Shown: positions 1 through 12,584, counted from the stretch's first letter. The stretch is 64,000 bases of DNA from Salvia splendens (GCF_004379255.2 NC_056047.1:20350293-20414292); one strand, 5' to 3'. Notes: generated from the letters alone by a model not told the origin. Numbers and translations are program-made.

Positions 1-550
1 TATCCCGATAGTCCCGAAAATACCCAATATATAGGTGGTGTTTGGATTAGCTCATATGATTATTTAAAGCATATATTTAAAAAAAATAAAATATAAGTTC
101 TCAATTATTCTTAAAATTTATTCAAATGAGCATTTGTGCCGCTCATATGATTATTTAATCATCTTATCCCTAATTTATTCTTGAATTTAGATGTATAAGT
201 GTAACAATATAAAAGATTAAGAATTTTAACTTAAAAATTAGAAATAGACGAAGACAAAGAATCAAAGATTACATGGCTTGCTCTCAATTCTCAACAAAAT
301 TAAATAATAAAAAAAAAGTTTCAAGTTAGACTATTACATTCACCAAGAGTATTTTTAAAAAGCATCTAAAATATACAAATAATATTTAAAAAAAGAAGAT
401 TTTAAAAAAAATGTTTGGGTCGGGTACCCGCGGTGTCGGGTGCAGGATACCCGACTCGGATATTGGGTAATACCCGACTAACTGCGGGATGGGTATCGGG
501 ACTAACTTTTGGGCCAAAATCGGGTGCGGTACCCGTTTCGACCTCCCTAG
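1..550. repeat. AT-rich flank with CGGGTACCC-type repeats
   Basis: No gene is visible. About 415-550 is dense in alternating CGGGTA / TACCCG words and ends in a sharp GACCTCCCTAG boundary. The first 35 bases of the window (TATCCCGATAGTCCCG) have the same flavour. This could be one end of a hAT-like non-autonomous DNA element cut by the window edge, but I see no complete inverted terminal repeat and no target duplication. Confidence 0.35.
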
Positions 551-1682
551 TTTGCAGTTAGCTCATGTATATGCTGTGAATGAACGCACCAAAAAAACAA
601 AACAAAATGAAGAAAAATCAATCTTTCCCAAATCAAAATCCAAAGCCGGCAGTCACGACCCATGTTAGAATAATCGTTGAAAGAGAGAGATGACTAGTTG
701 ACAAGACGGCTCGAATTCTTCCTCAAATTCCAAGTTTTTCCATAATATCTCCACTGATTTCTGTAAATATACTCGTTTATCAGCTCTTTTTTGAATCCCC
801 AATCATATGCACAAGCAAATTCAGTTCCTAAAATTATTGTCAACTTCCATTTTAGTTCTGGATTTTCTGAGTTAGGAGATAAAGATCAAATTTTGACCTT
901 TTCTGGTAGTAGTGATGCTGTTTGTTTTGGCTAAGAACTGGTTTTTGCACTGTTTTATTGTTGATTGAGTTGAAATTTCAAAAAAAAATTTATTGTAGCA
1001 AGCATCTATTTCATTCTTTCTCGTTTAAAAGCACTGTTTTATCTGTTTATAGTCTGATTTGAATCTTTGCTTGATGTATTAATTGCTTGAATTCCTCAAA
1101 AAATTGTGATGGTGGTTGGGAATTGAGGAATCCATCCCTCTCTCTTTTGGATTTGATGAGCAGGCTTACAATTTAGTGATTGTGTGTGTGTGTGTGTTTT
1201 CAAGAATTGATGTTTTACTATGGATTGAATTGAAATAGTTTTGCTTGGACAGGTGCAGGGGTAAAGGGACTGATGCAGTGCAGCTTCTTCTAGCAAATAG
1301 CTTATCTGTTTGAAATTGTGGCAAGTATTTCTCCCTCAAATAAATGCATTATGTAATCTATTTTTAGTCAAAAAAAATGAAATTTTGCTTGATGTATTGA
1401 TGCTTGAATGCTACATTAATGAAGTCTCTCATGGTTATGAATTAGTAGCATCTGATAAAATCTCACAGAAATTGGCTTTGAAGACTGAGTTGTAGAGAAT
1501 TTATGACTTCATATTGTTATTGTAACTTCATTTATAACTAACTAATGCTACATTATACATTTGTTTGAGAATTTCCTTTTCTGATTGAAATGAGCTCGAT
1601 TTAGATAAACCAAAGAAACATTATCAAATCCCTTCCTTCAATCTGATTTTATGGAAATTTTGTTTTCTTGAAACAGAAGAGA
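551..1682 (+). promoter_or_regulatory. Upstream and 5' UTR region of the transporter gene
   Basis: There is no coding potential. The stretch holds pyrimidine-rich leader-like sequence and a (GT)n microsatellite at about 1181-1197. Just before the start codon there is a good 3' splice site (T-rich tract ending GAAACAG near 1677). This suggests an intron inside the 5' UTR, a common arrangement in plant transporter genes. The transcription start cannot be fixed by eye. Confidence 0.4.
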
Positions 1683-3037
1683 ATGTCTCCAAAAAGCAAG
1701 GAGGAAAACAAGGTAGCTCTTGATTTGGCTGCTTGGTTGTTCAACATTGTCACCTCAGTTGGAATCATCATTGTCAATAAAACCTTGATGGCTTCCTATG
1801 GTTTCACTTTCGGTATGTTAGTCTAGCCCTCTAAACATATTCTCGAACGAGAAAAAGGCCCGTCTCAACATTACCATACTTGTCTTTTAATGGGAGAGAA
1901 AGATTGCTTAAAATCAGCCTATTATTTTGTAGCTACAACTTTAACTGGCCTGCATTTTGCTGCCACGACCGTGATGACTCTAATCCTCAAACGGCATGGA
2001 TACATCCAGAGCTCGACTCTCCCAGTGTCGGATCTTGTGAAGTTCGTCTTGTTTGCGAATTTCTCTATCGTTGGGATGAATGTGAGCTTGATGTGGAACT
2101 CAGTCGGATTCTATCAGGTCAGTCTCCTCAATTCTGAGCCATTTGTTGGCATTGATATATATTTATGTTTCCTAATCTCGTGTTTTGGCTTCTATCAGAT
2201 CGCGAAGCTGAGCATGATCCCTGTCTCGTGCCTCCTCGAAGTCGTGCTGGACAGAGTGAGGTACTCGAGGGACACCAAGCTGAGCATTGTGGTCGTTCTG
2301 TTGGGCGTGGCGATCTGTACAGTCAGCGACGTGAGTGTTAATGCTAAGGGGTTCGTCGCTGCTGTCATCGCCGTTTGGAGCACTTCTCTGCAGCAGTATG
2401 TAAGTCATGTTTCAACAAATCTTTGAAATGAATCATGAAATTGTGTTTTATACATTTCTCACAATTCTGTTGCAGTTTGTTCATTATCTTCAACGGAAGC
2501 ACTCCATTGGTTCGTTCAACTTGTTAGGCCACACGGCACCACCCCAGGCTGCATCGTTGCTGCTGGTCGGGCCCTTCATGGACTACTGGCTGACGAGCAA
2601 GAGGGTAGACGCGTACAACTACACCTTCTCATCAACTGTGAGCATGTTAAAAAAGAACGCGAGTCCTATAGCATGATTTCGTATAATTATTCACTCTTTT
2701 TTCGAATCTACAGATGTTTGTTGGAATGTCTTGTGCCATTGCAATAGGAACCAATCTAAGCCAGTTCATCTGCATAGGAAGATTCACAGCCGTTTCGTTC
2801 CAAGTGCTCGGGCACATGAAAACCATCCTCGTGCTAACGCTAGGCTTCCTTTTCTTCGGGCGAGAGGGGCTCAACCTACATGTGGTTGTCGGGATGGTGA
2901 TTGCAGTGGTTGGGATGGTATGGTACGGTCATGCCTCGTCTCAGCCAGGTGGGAAGGAACGGGTCTCGTCTAGCAACAAACTAGACGAGGAAGCAGTCGC
3001 ACTGGTGAAATCAAACGAGGCGGAGGGGAAGGTCTAG
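1683..3037 (+). CDS. Nucleotide-sugar transporter (TPT/NST family, URGT-like), five exons
   Basis: Golgi-type nucleotide-sugar antiporter of the triose-phosphate-translocator/NST fold; by resemblance it is closest to plant UDP-rhamnose/UDP-galactose transporters, though substrate is inferred. I read exons 1683-1812, 1933-2117, 2199-2399, 2476-2637 and 2714-3037. All introns are GT-AG and frames join without stops (1002 nt, 333 aa). The start is the first ATG after a 5'-UTR-like splice acceptor and gives [10 protein letters not shown] followed by a first membrane segment ([20 protein letters not shown]). Typical family blocks follow: [50 protein letters not shown]. About ten hydrophobic segments are visible, and the tail is polar and cytosolic-looking without a KDEL-type signal. 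A UDP-xylose transporter is the main alternative, but the AKLSMIP and GHMKT blocks look more like the URGT group. The gene looks intact. Confidence 0.88.
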
Positions 3038-3201
3038 CCGTGGCAGAATGAGCTTGTGTGAGGTGAATTTTGGCACTAAATGGTAGAGATATATACATAT
3101 AGGATTTGTCATTTGTTGATTGAACTCACTTGAAACTGATATAGTGTTTCAGGATAAGTGAGTCTAGATTGTCATTGCCAAGAATTTGCATATTCTACAA
3201 T

Positions 3202-3462
3202 GGCTTTCAATTAAAAGAAATAGATAAATTCCTTATGAAGCTAAATGAAGTTATGAAGGAAAAGGACTGGCTAGATTCAGGTCGGGTCGGGTATCTACAG
3301 CGGCTTTCAATTAAACGAAATAGATTAATTTCTTAGGAAGTTAATCGAAGTTATGAAGGAAAGGACTGGCTAGATTCAGGTCGGGTCAGGTATCTACAGG
3401 CTTTCAATTAAACGAAATAGATAAATTTCTTAGGAAGTTAATCGAAGTTATGAAGGACTGGC
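3202..3462. repeat. Tandem repeat, ~98 bp unit, about 2.6 copies
   Basis: Units start at 3202, 3302 and 3399, each with GGCTTTCAATTAAA. They carry an A-rich part, TTATGAAGGA..GGACTGGCTAGATTC, and in the first two a GGTCGGGTCGGGTATCTACAG tail; the third is truncated. The array lies 165 bp after the transporter stop codon, so it may be in or just past its 3' UTR. Confidence 0.8.
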
Positions 3463-4452
3463 CAAGACAATAGGGTCGGGTCGGGTACTCGATTCGGGGA
3501 AAAATCAGATATTTGATCCCAAATTTCCCTAAATGTAGGTATCTGATATCCCCGGTCGTTTTTTCAGTATCTGAACAGGGTATCCTAATACCACCTTTTA
3601 TTAAAAAAAAATAAAAGATAAAATAATATCGTATATTTAATTTTTATTTTCTAATATAATTGTTAGAAAATTTAAATTTAAACCAAATGTTTAAATATAA
3701 TATACTAGACTGACACTCGAATGTGTGTCATTTTAATGCTCCGATACCGTCTTACTAACATGTTTACCACATAAGTCGAAACATGTAGTCGGATACTGAC
3801 CGTGTTTGACTCCGATTGGATACGAACACACTTAGACAACCCTATTTGAAGATTACTCTTTTGCTAAAATATATGTACTATACAATATTTTTGAGATTAA
3901 TGTTTGTAATCTTAACATTATGGATTCGAACGATGATTAATAATCAACTAAAATTGGGTCTCCTAAATCACACCATCAAATACACAGGAAATGTACTACT
4001 ACTATATCATTATTCTTCAAAGCAATTTCGTTAAACCATATATGTATATATATCATGTATTGAATTCATGACAATCAAATTCAAAAATTGTACTACTGTG
4101 AAATCCGTAAATGGGGGTTGGTTTTAATTCCATGTTATTGAATACAGAAATCTACTGTGGTGGATTTATATTTGTAGCAGGCAATTATTGAATGAAAGAC
4201 TTGAAAAGATATTGAATTAAAATGATTTTCCATAAATGTGGGGGTGAGGAGTTAGCATAGAACAATGATTTTGTTGAAGAAATGACAAGATGCTGCTGTA
4301 GAGACAGCTGCATTTTGGAGCCCACTATTTGTTTCCATGCTCCAACCAAATTCCACCTTCCGAAATTGGATTTTTCACCCTCCTTTACCCATTCCCATAT
4401 ATATATTAGATATTTGTGTTGTTAATAAAATGTTTAAGAAGGTATTACATTA
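3463..4452. other. Intergenic, no gene seen
   Basis: AT-rich sequence. A CGGGTACTCGATTCGG-rich piece near 3470-3595 resembles the words at 415-550. The only open frames are short, AT-biased and without recognisable motifs. Confidence 0.6.
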
Positions 4453-4684
4453 TACTTCATTCGTCCCAAAAGAATATACACGTTGGATTCAACACGAGTT
4501 TATTGTAAAATTGGTAAAGTAAGAGAGACGTAGAGAGAAAAAGTAATTAAAGTATTGTGAGTGGAAAATGAGTCTCATCTTACTAGAGAAAAGAGTTTCC
4601 AGAATTAGAAAGTGTAAAGTGCATATTCTTGTGAGATGTATTAAAAAAGGAAAGAGTTGATATTCTTGTGGGACGGATGGAGTA
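4453..4684. mobile_element. Stowaway-like MITE
   Basis: Imperfect terminal inverted repeats: TACTTCATTCGTCCCA on the left and TGGGACGGATGGAGTA on the right, with TA-type ends and an AT-rich non-coding centre. This is the common plant Tc1/mariner-derived MITE design (ends of the CTCCCTCCGTCCC type). Confidence 0.75.
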
Positions 4685-4767
4685 TGATTTTAAGAATATT
4701 ATTTTTTTAATTGTGACTGAAAAATAATCCAATAAGCAATGCCTCCCTCTCTCCAAATAGAGTAGTA

Positions 4768-4947
4768 TACCCCATCCATTAAAAATAGACCAAATTTGCA
4801 ATTTTGGAATGTCCCTTAAAAATAAATTAATTTTATTTAAGTCTCATTCTCTACTAAAAATACTTCAATCATTTTTTCTTTTTTTTATTACTTTATTGAT
4901 TATGCATTAAAATCCGTATTGTGGTCTATTTTTAGGGTTGGGGAGTA
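4768..4947. mobile_element. Stowaway-like MITE
   Basis: Inverted ends TACCCCATCCATTAAAAATA and, read on the other strand, TACTCCCCAACCCTAAAAAT, followed on both sides by AGACC/A. Short, AT-rich and non-coding. Confidence 0.7.
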
Positions 4948-6373
4948 TAATTTAGTGGGTCATTGATTTTTATTCTTTGAATAGTTTTTTGTACTTTGGG
5001 CTATAGTGCGTTTGTACTTTGGGCTTTTAGGTTCTAAAGAGAGGGCCATCATGAAATTTGTCCCACGAATAGTATTACAAAATAAACAAGCACTTATTTA
5101 ATCACATGGCCTCACTAATTATGATTAATGATTCTATAATCATTATCAACTTAATTACACTATCATTTAAAACAAATGTATATTATATTGCCACTCCATC
5201 TTTAATTATCCTTGCCACTCCTTCACCTCATTGCCTACCACCCCACAAACACTTTCCTTAATCTTAGGATCAATTCAATATACAATATTCATGTCATTAA
5301 AAACTAAATCAATTGACAGGATTAGTTTTTGTCTCATTTTTTGTTTGGGATATGGCAATTATAATGGTCAACCAAGACACATATTATCATCTTTTTATTC
5401 AAACACGTTTAAATCTAACCAATATACACATATTCACATTATAAGGAAGAATCTTTTAATATTGAAATTCGAAAATATTATACTGATATTCACAAGAGTG
5501 TTGTTACAAACTGTAACAGTATTACTTTATTAGTTTAAATAATCAAATAAAACCATGAAATATGGTTAAATTTTGATTTGTCCATCACTTTTTAAACATT
5601 AAATTATAAGTACTATGTAGTTCGCAAAGTTTGCAACGCAATTTTTTTCATTTATCTCATTTCAGATAGAAATATGCGATGACGTGACAGATAATTTTGA
5701 ATGTATCATAACATTTTCAATTCCTAACTTAGTCATAACATTTTATTGTGTTTATAATCGACTACCACATGCATCATAGCATATTTCACCAAAAAAGTGG
5801 CGGATGGAATAATTGCAAAAATTACAAAGTCTGTGACTTATAATTCAATTTTATAAAGTGTGCAATGAACCCGAATTTGACTATACACATAATTTATTTT
5901 ACAATTTACCTTTTATTTCTCCGTACATAATATTTACCTAATAGAGATCAATTTATACTCATAGATTGTGATGTACTACTATATATGTGTTAATCTATAA
6001 TCAATTAAGATAACATCTACGCAAGCATATATACAACTGAAATTGCTCACTATTTTAGGAAACGTGGACTCCACATCATCATTGTAATTTTCCCTGTACA
6101 AAACAGGAAAAAAATCATGGAAAAAACAAAAGCTTTGTATAAGAAAAAGTATGATAAAAAGATAATGAAAAAAATAATTGAGACTTCTTCCACTTTTAAG
6201 ATATTCAGTGCCTAATTATTCAAAAATGAATGTGAGGAGGTCATAAAAGTTTGGGGAACTTTGAATGTTGATGTCTACTATGTGGGTCCTAAATAAATAA
6301 TAAGAATTTATTTTAATGTTTGGTGGGGGATAGCCATAGATGATGAAAAAGAGTTCAATTCTTGAAAAGTAGT
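4948..6373. other. Intergenic, no gene seen
   Basis: AT-rich DNA. The longest open frame (about 100 codons near 5231-5533) shows no domain, no conserved motif and AT-driven composition, so I treat it as chance. Confidence 0.6.
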
Positions 6374-6523
6374 ACTTGAGTAAACTTTTATTAACTTCAT
6401 TATTGAATTATCAAGGAATTAGAATGGACATTTATAATGTTGTAAATTACTTGAGTAAACTTTTATTAACTCCATTATTGAATTGTCAAGGAATTAGAAT
6501 GGACATTTTTAATGTTGTAAATT
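6374..6523. repeat. Two-copy tandem duplication, 75 bp unit
   Basis: Two near-identical units start at 6374 and 6449 with ACTTGAGTAAACTTTTATTA and run through GGAATTAGAATGGACATTT to AATGTTGTAAATT. Only a few substitutions separate them, so the duplication is recent. No coding potential. Confidence 0.85.
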
Positions 6524-6821
6524 ACTGATATTGTGGAAATAGTATTGCTTGCATGTATCTAAGTTCTATGAGAATCGATACAATTACGTGTGGTTAATTA
6601 ATTTGATTATCTACGTAGCTTTTAATACTTGCAAGAAACTATAACTGAAACGTGGGGATATTGTTAAAGTGCAACAAATTTCGAAAAATGATGTGATGTT
6701 TGGAAATATAATGTTGAAATGTCAAATTAGAATTTAACATCACACATTTTTTTAATATATATTCACATCACATATATACTTTAGTTTAAAACTTACTAAT
6801 TAAAGTTTAGTTCATAAAACT

Positions 6822-7065
6822 TACTAATTCCGTCCAAAAAAAAGAAATAATTGTAAATAGCACATATTTTAATGCGTACCTAGTAAAATAAGAGAGAATG
6901 AGAAAAGATGATGAAAGTAGTTTTAGTGGATTGTTGAATCCATTTTTAGAATAGCTTATAGGGTTAGTATATGTTTAAAAGTTTTCATATTTAAAATTAG
7001 TCTAATTATAGTGGATGGTTCAAAAGGGTAAAATTAGTCTCTTTTTTTTGTAGACGGATGCAGTA
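6822..7065. mobile_element. Stowaway-like MITE, diverged
   Basis: Ends TACTAATTCCGTCCAAAAAA and TTTTTTTTGTAGACGGATGC(AGTA) are inverted with mismatches. The interior is non-coding. A further lone MITE-type end (GGGACGGAGAGAGTA) lies near 7243-7258 without a clear partner. Confidence 0.6.
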
Positions 7066-7933
7066 TTATTTAATACTTTTTTTGCTGAGTCATTTTTTTA
7101 TTTAGAAAAAGCTTTTTTCTCTCTTATATTTTATTTTCTCTTTCTCTCTCATACTTTATTTCATCTTTTACTTTATTCTCTCTCTACTTTAACTTTTAAC
7201 ACATCAATTTCTTAAATCTCGTTGCAAAAGACATCTACTACCTTGGGACGGAGAGAGTATCTTTTTCCAAAAGTTGTCAAGTTCAGAGACCTTATTTTTG
7301 TTATTCATAAAATAGATTTCAATTGACCAATTTTCTAAACACATCTTGAGGATATTATCAGACTGAACTCTCCCAACACAAGATTCATTGCAATAACAAT
7401 ACTAGGACCACTTAGACATTAATGATCACTAACCTATCCCTTAAGATTCAATACTCTCACCCTTTAATAAGTCAAAGTACTAGGTTTCAACTAATATCGT
7501 ATGCTCAATGTTATATTAACAATGGTTAAGAAATGATAATCACTAAGACATCATGTTTCCTTAAATATCCAAGAAATACTTATATCACTGTTAGATCCAT
7601 TCAGTGATACACCACACCATTGTCGTTCATTTTCTTAGGTAAGGAAATTTTCGAACCGACGTCGTAACTCTTCACGACAGGTAGTCAAAGCTTATATAGG
7701 TCGTGAAATTCTTTTCTTTTTACAAGAACCGACTAAGTTATCGATTATGAACGCCACTCATAATTAATCTACCATGCAGAAGACTTAGATTTGTTCGCTT
7801 CTTATCTATTTAAATATAAATCAAAATAGCTTATACATGTATAAGCGAAACACCATTTTAAGTATTCAAAATATGCTTTACAAAATATAAACTCTAAAGG
7901 ATCCCTTATTAATCTGATTTTCTTATACTCCTT
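7066..7933. other. Intergenic, no gene seen
   Basis: AT-rich sequence with pyrimidine-rich runs (CTCTCTCTC around 7140-7195) and the orphan MITE end near 7250. No reading frame with recognisable content. Confidence 0.55.
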
Positions 7934-7938
7934 TAATA

Positions 7939-8917
7939 TGTTGGAAACGTATTTGGTCAATGGACTTTGACCAATAATAAATGTGACGAGACATTTAATT
8001 TTGTAAAATTAAATGCAATAGCGACGATCTACTTTCGGAATAGATGACCGTGGTATATTCATTTTCTCTAAACCGATTCCCGGTGAGTGAGAAATTAAGA
8101 ATTAAAGTTTGTCACAGTTGTGAGCTATAAAGGAGTTATGAGATAAAACTAATGGATTAATTAAAAGTGTTAATTATCACACATTGGTGGAGAGAACCTT
8201 GTTAAACATGTATTCAACAAGATGAATTGTTACATGTAATAATTATAGTGGACAAAGGTGGGCTATAGAGCCCACACGCGCGCGCCGCCCGCCCCGCCGC
8301 GAGCCGCGTCAGTATGACGCGGTAAAGCCAACGTGGCTGACACGTGATGAAGTCCACATCGTGAATGAACCTAGACGCGCAGTGTGTCCCGATACGTTCG
8401 TCCAGGATCAGCCTCTCCAGCTCCCGTAACGGCTTGTAACCCCCGACGGTTACAGTCAAGCCATCATGACACTCATAATGAGTGTTGACTCCATCAATTC
8501 AAATGAGTGGACTTGGCCTATAAATAGGCATGCATCTCTTGCATTCCCTACACAACCACAAGCAAACTTAGCATATCATTTGCATAGCTCTCTCTCTCTC
8601 TTTGCATAGTCTTCTGTCGAAGCTCTGCCCTAGCCATTATCTAGTTCGTCGGAGCTTGTTCTGTTTGCGATGCTGCAACGAACAAGACAGTCGTTTTATC
8701 TTTGGGGACGACACGCCAATCCGATAGCACTACCAGACGTATCTCGTCTTGCGGAAAGAGGACTCCTCGACTCGACTTACATCTTTACGGTTTATTGTTT
8801 CGAATTATTTTTTGTAATTTCAATTCAGTTTATTTCCGTTTAATTTCTCCATTCTTCATTGGGTTGTATGACGCCCGGTTAGTGTATCTTTGTATCATAG
8901 TTAAACTAAAACCAACA
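7939..8917 (+). mobile_element. Solo LTR (979 bp), TSD TAATA
   Basis: The unit begins TGTTGGAAAC and ends ACCAACA, so TGTTGG/CCAACA form the usual short inverted ends. It is flanked by a perfect 5-bp duplication TAATA (7934-7938 and 8918-8922). There is a TATA box (TATAAATA, 8519-8526) followed by a leader-like pyrimidine-rich stretch, as expected of an LTR read on the + strand. No internal region or second LTR is nearby, so this is a solo LTR left by recombination between two LTRs. The 81-codon open frame on the minus strand inside it is not a credible gene. Superfamily cannot be decided from an LTR alone. Confidence 0.88.
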
Positions 8918-8922
8918 TAATA

Positions 8923-9965
8923 TTTATGTATTTATTTAATCTTTCACTAAAATATCTCTCCTTGAATTGTAATTTTTTTTCATGTACATTTTTGGATGCA
9001 AACCTCTCTACAAGCAACGTCGCCGCAGCCCTTACATCTCTGCACAATCGCACCCACAAATATATGTAAGCAGCACCGCAGTAGTGCAGTGTCTCTAAAT
9101 CTCTATATCACAACACACACCAAAATGTCACATCTTATTTAAATCATGACTAGATAGTACTAGTACAAAATATAAAATTGGGCATTCTACTAATCAAGTT
9201 TAAATTTTATAGAAAAATTAAATTTTAGCTAAGAATAATGTTATTTTCCACCAATGCGAGTAAAAAATTTTATGCTTGGTCAATGTAAGGAATATAAATG
9301 GGATGAAATAGTGTAGCGTGGGTATTTGTAGAGTGTGTGGTGTGTATAGTGTGTGCATAGCGTGCGAAGTGTGTGTTCACAATGTGTGCGTAGTGTGGAT
9401 TTTTTTAATAATTAAAATTTCTTAAATTTTAATTTTATTAATAAAAATTTAAAAATTATTAAATTGAGTGATATTGAATTTATATATAAAATAATACCTT
9501 TTTTTCAAAAAATTAACTCATATATTAAGGAGGAAATTACAAATAAACTCTTATACTATAGAAAGGAGGAAATTGCAACTGATACCAAGAAGGCTCGAAC
9601 TCGGCACCTCATACAATCATGTCTAAGCTCATTGTTGCTAGGACAAAGGCTCTGGACAAATAATACTTATGTAGAAAATTTTGTTAAAATTTAAATTAAG
9701 AAAAAAGGAAAATGGGAATGGAATGGCCATTCCTTAGGTAAATGAATGGAATGACTATTCCTATGTGGAATGGAATGGTCATTCCAAATAGAATGGTGAT
9801 ACCTAAGAAAAAAATTTACCAAGCAAGGAATGGAACGGAGGTAGGCAACATACCAAGTAGGGCCTAAGGGTGCGTTGGGGTGTCAACTAATTTTAAAGTA
9901 AAAACGTATCACCAACCACGTGTTGTCATACGACATGTAGCATGCAAAATTATAAATGCTACAAT
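8923..9965. other. Intergenic; GT-rich and GGAATG-palindrome segments
   Basis: No gene. About 9290-9400 is low-complexity GTGTG-rich DNA. About 9713-9835 is built from GGAATGG and its complement CCATTCC, giving several overlapping short palindromes, possibly a decayed DNA transposon end. Confidence 0.5.
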
Positions 9966-10177
9966 CAGGGCGGACCTATGTTTAATTAGGATGGGGCTAA
10001 AGCCCTTACTAAAATTATTTTTTAACCATTTTTCTTTTATAAATTTTTAAAATTAATCCAAGTTCAAATTATTATGTAAAAACCCTTATAACAAATCTAA
10101 AACACCTAAAAATATACTTTAAAATAAAATTAAGAAATCACATCATTTATCGTTATTTATTTCTACGTCCGCCCCTG
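9966..10177. mobile_element. Small DNA-transposon derivative with CAGGGGCGGAC-type ends
   Basis: The left end reads CAGGGCGGACCTATG and the right end, on the opposite strand, CAGGGGCGGACGTAGAAAT. The interior is AT-rich and non-coding. A related copy lies at 19832-20052. The CAGGGGCGGA terminus is typical of hAT/CACTA-type non-autonomous elements; I could not find a clear target duplication. Confidence 0.6.
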
Positions 10178-10240
10178 GGAATGTAATATAGATTAATAGG
10201 CGTTGAAGATTAATTTCCACATATTACATTCAACTTTTAA

Positions 10241-10408
10241 CTATAGGCGGATTGCACTATAGATTGTTTAGTTTTCCGTTATAGAAAATTTTGTCTACAA
10301 TGCAAAAGACACTTACTACAATGCAATTTATCTATATTTATAATGCAAATTAAATGATCTATGTCTACGGTGCAAAAATTAAACAATCTATAATGTAATC
10401 CGTCTATG
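10241..10408. mobile_element. Foldback-type MITE with ~30-bp inverted ends
   Basis: The left arm (CTATAGGCGGATTGCACTAT then AGATTGTTTA) pairs with the right arm ending AACAATCTATAATGTAATCC GTCTATG on the opposite strand with few mismatches. Inside are repeated CTACAATGCAA motifs. No coding potential. Confidence 0.65.
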
Positions 10409-11792
10409 TTTAAAATGCAAGAAATTCATCTATAATGCTTCTTAATGTATATTGCATTGTAACTTTTGTAATTTTGTATGTTAAATGTCATGTGGTCGCA
10501 CGAGATTGATGATAGTAACTTTAAAATTGACGTGGTCCCTATAAATATATCTATATTATTTTTCTTCTTGTTAACGTGATAAACAAAATTTCGGAATACA
10601 GTAGTTTTTCGTATTATTGGTGAACCATTTTGTACGAAATAGTCCTAAAAAGCAGCCTATAGTAGAAAATGGAATTGCCTATAATATTGTAAAGTGCAAT
10701 ATGAAATGGGGCAGAGAAAAAAACATGTGAAACTTTTTTTAATTAGTTTATTATTTCTAAACTTGATTTTTCAATTTGTTTAACAAGTTATTTCTACACT
10801 GGTTCACCTCAAGAATATTAATTCAACAATGTATTCTGATTTAAAAAAAAATAGTAATTAGGAATAGATATGGGTGTCCAATAGATAGTCTGATCTCATT
10901 TCATATCTATGCACTGACGATGTTGGTTGGATCCTTCCCACTCGGAAATATTTATTTGTATTTTTTGTTCGGTTCTTATTTAGTCTGTATATTTCTAATG
11001 GCATTATTTAATTATCATGAAGCAAAAAACTTATGTATAGTAAAAATCTGACATCTGATATTTTTGTACTAATAATTGTCTCTTCATGTTATTGTGATTC
11101 TAGATGTTAAAAATTAATTAATTTTAGACAATATTAATAATCATTTATATTTTTGATGACGCTCCATTCGTCCATAACTAATGGTTATGTTTTTTTTATT
11201 TGAGCCGACGACTATAACAAGAAGTAATCTTTTATTTTTAGGAAAATTTATTGCTTTATTGAGGTTAAACTTATTTTCTATTATTAGTATTTTAATATAT
11301 TTTCTTATATGTGATTCATTGAAAAATGAAATACTATAACAACTGCTATATTTCATTTTCAAAATATTGGAAGTGGTATTTTAGTAATTTGAGATTGGTG
11401 TTGCTAGATTTACTGCAATATTGAAGAGCTGGCCCGGCCCGGGTACAATTCAAATGCATATTTTTTGCTATTTTTGTCCTTGAAAAGTAGATAGTGAAAT
11501 AACTGTTCAATCTTTTTTGTCTTAACGTAATCGACGGTGAAGATTGTGCGCTCGTGGGCCCGTGAATGAATGCTTGCGACGTACTACTAAATAATTGACC
11601 ACTGCGCGTGTATTCTATTCTTAATTTTTTGATAGTGATTCCAATACTAGATGTTAATTTTAATGTATTACATAAATAATGTAATAATCTTATCATTTTT
11701 TATTTATTTTAGAGATTTATGATTTGACTCGTCCATAATAGTCATAAAAATTTTGCTTATTAGGTTAATTGAACAATTTATTAGGTAAATAA
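10409..11792. other. Intergenic, no gene seen
   Basis: AT-rich DNA. Two minus-strand open frames (73 and 116 codons, 11141-11696) have no recognisable motif, no supported splice structure and AT-biased composition. I do not call them genes. Confidence 0.55.
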
Positions 11793-11856
11793 TACTCCCT
11801 CCGTCCCGGACTACTTGCACTTATTTCCTTTCTGGGCGTCCCAAGTTATTTGCACT
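11793..11856. mobile_element. Left part of a Stowaway-like MITE split by element GA
   Basis: Starts TACTCCCTCCGTCCCGGACT and continues through GGGCGTCCCAAGTTATTTGCACT, where the gypsy element begins. The missing right part resumes at 19248. Intact relatives at 33399-33580 and 34947-35129 show the uninterrupted order (TTGCACT followed by CTTTCCATTT), which proves the split. Confidence 0.9.
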
Positions 11857-12583
11857 TGATGGGGTACGGACTAAACAAGCCCAACAGCACCAACGGCCCA
11901 TCAGCCCAAAGCCCAAGGAAGAGTATGAGTTCGGCATTACCAAAGAGTTCGGCCTCAGCCTACAGCTCGGTAAAAGCCAACCAATCAAGCTCTGCTCTCA
12001 AGTCGGCATCAAGCTCCCAGATCGGCAACCAAAGCAGTTCGGTCTCAGTAAGAGTTCGGCCTCAGCCTACAGCTCGGCAAAAGCCAACCAATCAAGCTCT
12101 GCTCTCAGGTCGGCATCAAGCTCTACTCTCAGATCGGCAACCAAAGCAGTTCGGTCTCAGTATTCGACCGAACAAGGAGTTAGTGGACCCATGCAGGATT
12201 TCCACAACTTCCAACACACCCACTACCACGTGGTGTCAACTCAGGCCACGATCGTAGGCCGTCACCTACGCTACATCCACGATCTTAGGCCACGATCTCC
12301 ACGACATCCACTACCTAATAAATGGTGCTGCATGCCACGATCTTGGTCCTTTATATAAATAGAACTTAGATCTGGTAGAAGAAGGTTAAGCTCTCTAGAG
12401 ATAAAACACCATATAGCAAGTTTGTATTTGTAAGCTGTAGAAAACAGATCAAGCAATACAACTCTGCCCTCTTTTCTTCCCGTGGACGTAGATTTACTTC
12501 AGTAAATCGAACCACGTAAATTCTCTGTGTCGTGATCTGTATTTTCCTGCATTCACTAACATCAGAAATTCGCGGATTCATCA
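11857..12583 (+). repeat. 5' LTR of GA
   Basis: TGATGGGG...TTCATCA, 727 bp. It holds an internal ~107-bp duplication (AGAGTTCGGCCTCAGCCTAC repeats at about 11944 and 12051) and a TATA box (TATATAAAT, 12352-12360). Open frames inside it are chance. Confidence 0.92.
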
Positions 12584-12584
12584 C

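Noticed and set aside
11850..12257. 135-codon open frame repeated at 18520-18921
   Set aside because: It lies wholly inside the GA LTRs, so its duplication is due to the LTR pair. It is Ser-rich low complexity opening at a non-ATG codon, not a gene.
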